A stretch of 64,000 nt of DNA from Dyadobacter sp. LHD-138 (GTDB lineage: Bacteria; Bacteroidota; Bacteroidia; Cytophagales; Spirosomataceae): contig NZ_JAVFVU010000008.1 in assembly GCF_030929615.1 (NCBI RefSeq), positions 1 through 64,000 of the forward strand, read 5' to 3'. The position numbers and the translations under genes are program-made. Below are positions 58,793 through 64,000 of this stretch, one piece after another (the stretch's first letter is position 1; every line of letters begins with the position of its first letter). The notes under the pieces were generated by a model. It was not told where the DNA came from. It was given only the letters and a program-made list of their open reading frames with translations, and did not search any database.

Positions 58793-61177
58793 TTATTCCG
58801 ACCGCAGACTTTTCACCGGATCGACCATCGCTGTTCGTATACTTTGAAAGCCTACAGTCAATACCGCGATTGAAATTGCTAGGATTGCAGAAATCGCGAA
58901 ATACCACCATGAAATCTCAATCCGGTACGGAAAATCCTGCAACCAGATGTTGATCGCATAATAGGATATCGGCAAAGAAAAAAGGATGGCAACGCCTACC
59001 AATTTTACAAAATCCGTCGATAACAAAGCCGTAATACTGGCAACGGAAGCACCCAAAACTTTACGGATGCCAATTTCTTTGACACGTGATTCCGCATTAA
59101 ATGTCGCCAATCCAAATAAGCCTATACAGGATACGAAAATGGACAAAACGGCCGCCAGGGTAATCATTTGTTTCCATTTGGCTTCTTTTTCATACCGTTT
59201 CAAATTCGTAACATCCTCAAATTTATATTCAAAAGGCATAAACGGAACATGTTGACGAAATATCTTCTCCACCGTTTTGATGGTTTCAGGAATGTTCCGG
59301 GAATCCAGTTTAAGATAAACAGTACCCAGTCTGTAATTCGGATCCTGAGTCAGCAGCAGCGGTTTAATCTTTTCCTTTAACGATGCGAAATGATAGTCCT
59401 TCACAACGCCAATCACTTTGTATTTTTGATTTTTCCATTCAAAATCCACTTCTTTTCCAATCGGGTCCTTCCAGCCGGTTTCTTTTACAAATGCTTCATT
59501 GACAATCACCGATTCCACAGGATCAGACCCGAAACGCCTGGCAAAATTGCGTCCCTTAACCACAGGAATTTGCAGCGCAGGCAGGAAATTATCGTCCACA
59601 CCGATGTACCCGAAGTCAATTTTCCCATGTTCCGTTTTTGCACCGGTTCCATTGTAACTGCCATTAAAAGCGGCCACGGTTTCAACACCCGCCGTATTTT
59701 CCAACTCTTGTTTCACACTTTTCATAACTTCCACACCCGGGCCTCCGCGTCCCAAACTAAACCGCATCAGGTTTTTGTCATTGTATCCTAAATCTTTATT
59801 TGTCAGATACTTAAACTGAGCATAAATAACAATCGTACCGATAACCAGGCAAATGGACAAGGCAAACTGGAAGACAACCAAACCTTTGGTGAGGTAATTT
59901 TTCTGCACAAGTTTGGTACGGTTATACAGCGTCTGAGCAGGGCTAAACCCGGATAGCACCAAGGCGGGATAAATGCCAGCCGTCAACCCCGTGATAAGGA
60001 AAAGAGCCAGATAACCTGAAATAAGTTTCACATCAAGCAAATAAGAGAGCGCCAATTGTTTGTTGGCAAGGTCATTAAAAGTTGGCAGTACAAGCTGGGT
60101 CAGCAAAACAGCAAGGGAAAAAGCGACAAAGGACAGCAAAAAAGATTCGCCCAAAAATTGGAACATCAGCTGTTTTCGCTGACTTCCCACAACCTTCCTG
60201 ATACCGATTTCTTTTGCCCTTTTTAAAGATCTGGCAACCGTGAGATTGACAAAATTAATGCAGGCGATAAGCAAAATAAAAATTGCGATACCGGAAAGAA
60301 TGTAGGAGTAGATCGGGCTGCTGGCATGGTTCAGGCCGTTTGCCAAATCGCCTGATTCATTATCCAGATGTATCGTCAGAAATGGCTGAAGGCCGAAACT
60401 GATCTTTTGACTAAAATCCTTGATCTTACTGATTTCTTCCGCCGACTTGGTTTTAAAAACCTGATTTAACTTCGGAACAACAGTATGATAATCCGCTTTG
60501 TCGTTCAGCAATACAAAAGTATTCATGTAAAAACCCAGCCATTCCTGATCCGTCCAGCCTCTTGATTCCTGAAATTTAAAAGGCAGCACCGATTCAAACT
60601 GAATCGATGAATTTTGAGGGCATTTTTTGGCCACACCCGAAACGTTAAACGTTTCAAACTTATCCCCTATTTTCAGATCCAGGGTTTTTCCAACAGCATC
60701 AGTCGTGTTGAAATATTTTCTGGCAACATCTTCGGATATCACGATCGAATGAACGTCAGATAAAACCGTTTGGGGATCTCCGGACAAAAGCGGTAAGGAA
60801 AATACCTGAAAAAAATTATCGTCTGCGAAAAGTATTTCTTCATTCAACAGGTCGTTGCCTTTTTTGGTAACGAAAGAGCTTCCCTGCGTCCGGACTACTT
60901 CTTTAATTTCAGGGATTTCTTCCTTGAAAGACTGGCCGTGAATGGCATTGGTGCTGCCAATCGTCCGGGTTTCCTTGTCATCGGACATCGTCACTTTTAT
61001 CCGGTACAGTTGATCCTTATTTTCCTGAAAACGGTCAAAACTGATTTCATCCTTTGTATAAAGAACGATCAGCATGCAGCAGGTCAGCCCCAGCGATAAC
61101 CCTGCGATATTGATAACCGAAAATACCTTATTCCTGGTCAGGTTCCGGATTGCGATTTTGAAATAGTTGGTTAGCAT
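58793..61177 (-). CDS. FtsX/MacB double-module permease H
   Basis: 794 residues beginning MLTNYFKIAIRNLTRNKVFS. Helix 1 carries the Cys pair of permease B (GLTCCMLIVLY). The first FtsX block has ACINFVNLTVARSLKRAKEI and GIRKVVGSQRKQL; the second has KEIGIRKVLGASVASITALL. The tail is VDPVKSLRSE. Between the modules, NRTKLVQKNYLTKGLVVFQF replaces the usual LRRGLVVFQF. It is separated from permease I by 177 bp that contain a heptad repeat element, so it may have its own promoter. Confidence 0.9.
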   Translation of the reverse strand: MLTNYFKIAIRNLTRNKVFSVINIAGLSLGLTCCMLIVLYTKDEISFDRFQENKDQLYRIKVTMSDDKETRTIGSTNAIHGQSFKEEIPEIKEVVRTQGSSFVTKKGNDLLNEEILFADDNFFQVFSLPLLSGDPQTVLSDVHSIVISEDVARKYFNTTDAVGKTLDLKIGDKFETFNVSGVAKKCPQNSSIQFESVLPFKFQESRGWTDQEWLGFYMNTFVLLNDKADYHTVVPKLNQVFKTKSAEEISKIKDFSQKISFGLQPFLTIHLDNESGDLANGLNHASSPIYSYILSGIAIFILLIACINFVNLTVARSLKRAKEIGIRKVVGSQRKQLMFQFLGESFLLSFVAFSLAVLLTQLVLPTFNDLANKQLALSYLLDVKLISGYLALFLITGLTAGIYPALVLSGFSPAQTLYNRTKLVQKNYLTKGLVVFQFALSICLVIGTIVIYAQFKYLTNKDLGYNDKNLMRFSLGRGGPGVEVMKSVKQELENTAGVETVAAFNGSYNGTGAKTEHGKIDFGYIGVDDNFLPALQIPVVKGRNFARRFGSDPVESVIVNEAFVKETGWKDPIGKEVDFEWKNQKYKVIGVVKDYHFASLKEKIKPLLLTQDPNYRLGTVYLKLDSRNIPETIKTVEKIFRQHVPFMPFEYKFEDVTNLKRYEKEAKWKQMITLAAVLSIFVSCIGLFGLATFNAESRVKEIGIRKVLGASVASITALLSTDFVKLVGVAILFSLPISYYAINIWLQDFPYRIEISWWYFAISAILAISIAVLTVGFQSIRTAMVDPVKSLRSE

Positions 61178-61370
61178 AGCCGTTGGCTTTTAGCTTTTAG
61201 TGATTAGCTGTTAGCCGCAGCCGACAGCTTTATTTGGGATTAAAAATTACTGACAAGTAGTGACTTATTCCAGCATAAAATATTTACTTTAATATCTACC
61301 ATATTCCGGGAAACGAACCTTCAAACTACCGGACCCAAAGCTAAAAGCTAACCGCTATTCGCTCCTAAGC
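61178..61370. repeat. Heptad-period inverted element, copy 3
   Basis: The left arm (61178-61232) reads tagccgt-tggcttt, then tagcttt-tagtgat, then tagctgt-tagccgc. The right arm (61335-61370) reads aaagcta-aaagcta, then accgcta-ttcgctc. TAGCTTT units on the left face AAAGCTA units on the right. The left arm begins at the ATG of permease H, and the right arm overlaps the stop codon of permease I (61355-61357). Confidence 0.55.
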
Positions 61371-63763
61371 GACTTCACCGGATTTTTCAAAGCGGCCTTA
61401 ATCGATTGGAAACTTACCGTCAGCAATGCGATGGCAATGGCCAGAATTCCTGCCAACACAAAAACCCACCAGGGGATATCGATGCGGTAAGCGTAGTCTG
61501 CCAGCCACTTGTTCATAGCATACCACGCAAGCGGAGAGGCGATGACGAAGGCAATCAGCACGAGTTTGATAAAATCCTGCGATATCAGATTAACGATTTG
61601 CGCAACGCTCGCACCGAGCACTTTCCGCACACCGATTTCCTTCACGCGCTGCTCTACCGAGAAGGAGGCCAGTCCGAATAGTCCAAGACAGGAAATCAGG
61701 ATGGCAAGTCCAGCCAAAATCCCGACGATCTCGCTTACGGTATTATCTGCACGATACAATTCTGCAAAATGCTCATCCAGAAACTCGTATTCAAAATCCT
61801 CATTAGGTGCATTTTTTTTCCAGGTTGACTCAATTTCGGAGATTGCTTCGTTGGCATTTCTACCATTTATTCTGACCGACATTTCACTAAAACCCCAGTC
61901 CATATTGTTCAAAATGCAGAGTGTTTCGATTTTATGATGTAGCGAATTGAAATTAAAATCTTTTGCCACGCCAATTAAAACACCAGCCGAATCCATCCCG
62001 CCGAAACCAAATTTCTTACCGATCAGAAAATCCAGTGGTTTTCCCGGAGTATCCTTTAAGAGTTCTTTGGCCAATGTTTCATTCACAATGTAAGCCTTGC
62101 CGTTGTCGGCATCGCCTTCTTTTGCAAAATTACGCCCGACGATCACGGGAATTTTGTACAAAGTCAGATAATCAGGATCAACCACAACCTGAGAAGTAGC
62201 CATTTCTCTTACCGGGCCGTCTCCGTGAAACCGCACACCTGTTTGATGCAGGTTATTACCCAGTTTTTGTCTGGACCCTGTAACTGCGGTAACATGCTTG
62301 CTGGTTAATAATTCGTCTTTCAGTGCCTGATAACTTTTATGCAATTCTGGACTTAATGGAATCGTAATGACCGCTTCTTTATCAAAACCAACCTTAGCCT
62401 GCTGCATGTAATTGAGCTGACGAACCGTTAACACGGTAGCAATCATCAGGAATATAGCGCCTGCAAACTGACCGACCACCAATACATTCCGGAATGACAT
62501 TTTTTTCTTTGCCGTTTGCATCGTCCCTTTCAAAACCGTTGCGGCATTGAAAGAGGAAAGATAGGCCGCCGGATAAAGTCCTGAAATAATGCCGACCACA
62601 ACCGCCCCGGCAATCAGCGAAAGCAAAAGAAGCGGATTTGTGAAAATCGAAAAAGTCAGTTCTCTTTGACTGAGTGTATTAACATAGGGAAGCAGGAGTA
62701 AGACAAAAGGAATAGCGAGCAAAAGAGCAAAAAAACACAACATCACAGATTCTCCAAGAAACTGTAAACCCAACTGAAACCGCCCGGAACCACTTGCTTT
62801 CCGTATCCCGATCTCCTTCGCTCTGCCAGCCGACCGCGCTGTGGAAAGATTCATAAAGTTGATACAGGCAATCAGCAACACGATCAGTGCGATCACTGAA
62901 AAAACGTAGGTATAAGTCTTGTCAAATTTCTGATAATTCTGATAATCATGCGTGATACTCATCGAGTTTGCATGGACCTCTTTAAGTGGTTGAAGGAAAA
63001 GTTCATAAAATTTCCAGTTACCTTCTTTCATATTTCTTTTCAAAAAAGCAGGAAACTGTTTTTCCAGAGAAGCAACATTGGCATTTTTTTCCAATTCAAG
63101 ATAGGTCACCATCCAGTTACCTCCCCAGTTATCCATCAGATCGGGTTTCGCAAAAGTACTGAGTGAAAAGAGCCCGTCAAATTGCAAGTGTGAAGCCTTG
63201 GAGATATTAGCCAGAACGCCTGTCACAATAAAACTAGTCGTGTCCCCACCGTAAATTTTGATGCTTTTACCGATCGCATCTTCCTTTCCAAATATTTTCT
63301 CAGCATTTTCTTCTGTGAGAACAACACTGTTCGGCTTTTGTAAAACGAGGTTCCTGTTTCCTTTCAATAACGGAAAATCAAACAATTGCAAAAAAGTCGA
63401 GTCTACATAAAAACCTGAATTTAAAACGAACCTCTTTTGATTATGCCAAACCTTGACTTTCGCCATCGGGCTAATCCGGGTATAGTTTAAAATTTCGGGA
63501 TAATCTTTTTTGAGTGTAGGTCCCATCGGGTACATGGACAAAGCCACGTTCTGCGGCGCAACCATCCCTTCGAACTTCTGAACCTCATCCAGACGATAAA
63601 TATTTTTGCTGTGAATCCCATCAAAGCTTTTTTCATAAAAAACGAACAGCATGATGACGATACAGGCCGTTATCCCAGTGGAAAGGCCAAGAATATTCAG
63701 GAGAGAATACACCTTGTGTTTCCAAAGGTTTCTCCAGGCTATTTTCAGGTAGTTCTTTATCAT
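61355..63763 (-). CDS. FtsX/MacB double-module permease I
   Basis: 802 residues starting MIKNYLKIAWRNLWKHKVYS. Helix 1 is LGLSTGITACIVIMLFV. The first FtsX block reads ACINFMNLSTARSAGRAKEI with GIRKASGSGRFQL; the second reads KEIGVRKVLGASVAQIVNLI. The tail is KNPVKSLRSE. The periplasmic domain of module 1 includes FGKEDAIGKSIKIYGGDT, a version of the FGKExxIGKxI segment present in most of the set. Its last codons are formed from a heptad repeat, and its start is 105 bp from the end of the next permease. Confidence 0.9.
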   Translation of the reverse strand: MIKNYLKIAWRNLWKHKVYSLLNILGLSTGITACIVIMLFVFYEKSFDGIHSKNIYRLDEVQKFEGMVAPQNVALSMYPMGPTLKKDYPEILNYTRISPMAKVKVWHNQKRFVLNSGFYVDSTFLQLFDFPLLKGNRNLVLQKPNSVVLTEENAEKIFGKEDAIGKSIKIYGGDTTSFIVTGVLANISKASHLQFDGLFSLSTFAKPDLMDNWGGNWMVTYLELEKNANVASLEKQFPAFLKRNMKEGNWKFYELFLQPLKEVHANSMSITHDYQNYQKFDKTYTYVFSVIALIVLLIACINFMNLSTARSAGRAKEIGIRKASGSGRFQLGLQFLGESVMLCFFALLLAIPFVLLLLPYVNTLSQRELTFSIFTNPLLLLSLIAGAVVVGIISGLYPAAYLSSFNAATVLKGTMQTAKKKMSFRNVLVVGQFAGAIFLMIATVLTVRQLNYMQQAKVGFDKEAVITIPLSPELHKSYQALKDELLTSKHVTAVTGSRQKLGNNLHQTGVRFHGDGPVREMATSQVVVDPDYLTLYKIPVIVGRNFAKEGDADNGKAYIVNETLAKELLKDTPGKPLDFLIGKKFGFGGMDSAGVLIGVAKDFNFNSLHHKIETLCILNNMDWGFSEMSVRINGRNANEAISEIESTWKKNAPNEDFEYEFLDEHFAELYRADNTVSEIVGILAGLAILISCLGLFGLASFSVEQRVKEIGVRKVLGASVAQIVNLISQDFIKLVLIAFVIASPLAWYAMNKWLADYAYRIDIPWWVFVLAGILAIAIALLTVSFQSIKAALKNPVKSLRSE

Positions 63764-63770
63764 TTTTCAG

Positions 63771-63880
63771 GTTTTGGCTTTTGACGATCAGGATTAGCTT
63801 TCCGAAATTTCGGGCGTATCAGACATAAAATATTCGATTAAGAGCTAACTACCAATAACGAACCGCTCTCATTCGCTTTT
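63771..63880. repeat. Heptad-period inverted element, copy 4
   Basis: The left arm reads ttttggc-ttttgac, then gatcagg-attagct-ttccgaa (63772-63806). The right arm (about 63841-63880) reads gagctaa-ctaccaa, then taacgaa-ccgctct-cattcgc. The right arm overlaps the stop codon of the partial permease at 63869. Periodicity is weaker than in copies 1-3. Confidence 0.4.
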
Positions 63881-64000
63881 TAAGCATTCCAAGGGGTTAA
63901 CATTAGCCGCTTTTACCGCCTGCATACCTACCGTCAGCCAGGCTATACATAACGCAGCAGCACCTGCTCCCAGAAAATACCAGATTTCCAGACTAATGTG
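63869..64000 (-). CDS. FtsX/MacB permease J, C-terminal 43 residues (cut by window edge)
   Basis: The visible end reads HISLEIWYFLGAGAAALC, then WLTVGMQAVKAANVNPLECL, then KSE and stop. It matches the last helix and the universal C-terminus of the permeases, with NPLECLKSE in place of NPVKSLKSE. The gene continues past 64000, so the array is longer than the window. Confidence 0.8.
   Translation of the reverse strand, partial: HISLEIWYFLGAGAAALCIAWLTVGMQAVKAANVNPLECLKSE

Overview
The window looks like chromosome from a Bacteroidota bacterium of the Cytophagales, closest in style to Dyadobacter/Spirosoma. The basis is the SusC/SusD pair, a protein with a type IX secretion sorting tail, promoters of the TTG-N19/20-TAnnTTTG type, weak Shine-Dalgarno signals, many lipoproteins and small outer-membrane barrels, and above all a large family of ~800-residue FtsX/MacB permeases. 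This assignment is inference from gene content; no rRNA is present to confirm it. No tRNA, rRNA, CRISPR array or prophage was seen.

Layout. 1-340: the end of an IS1182-type insertion sequence. 0.45-5.8 kb: a LacI-type regulator, a PaaE-like flavin/2Fe-2S reductase coupled to an unrecognised protein, an Nfu iron-sulfur scaffold, and rplU-rpmA. 6-10.3 kb: a secreted redoxin, an SMP-30-like protein, and a four-gene operon (DUF1361, dgkA, membrane protein, winged-helix regulator) with a palindrome at its promoter. 10.3-17.6 kb: DUF2911, recG, a higBA toxin-antitoxin pair, an FGGY sugar kinase, an SGNH lipoprotein and two small barrels. 17.7-19.7 kb: an ABC ATPase and a TolC-type channel in one operon. 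19.9-29.5 kb: Tat-type alkaline phosphatase, a PQQ/cytochrome c dehydrogenase, and a DeoR regulator divergent from SusCD.

30-64 kb: nine complete and one partial FtsX/MacB double permeases plus one decayed remnant, all on the minus strand. They form two main clusters (30.2-40.8 and 50.4-64.0 kb). Between them lie a DUF4097 beta-repeat lipoprotein, a small lipoprotein with a Kazal inhibitor, a GH1 beta-glucosidase, a T9SS surface protein, a class A beta-lactamase-like hydrolase and an AztD-like zinc protein whose promoter is covered by two Fur-family-like boxes.

The most interesting pattern is a possible regulon. A palindrome with the core TGTCCGATAACGGACA, or a close variant, lies 100-190 bp upstream of the ATPase-TolC operon, the DUF4097 gene and two of the permease operons. 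The permeases have no ATPase beside them, so the single ATPase-TolC pair at 17.7-19.7 kb is the obvious candidate partner, possibly as an envelope-stress or antimicrobial-export system. The same palindromes also sit where terminators of the preceding genes would be, so the operator reading is not proven. A second unexplained pattern is a set of four intergenic elements built from 7-base units in inverted arms, each touching the stop codon of a minus-strand gene.
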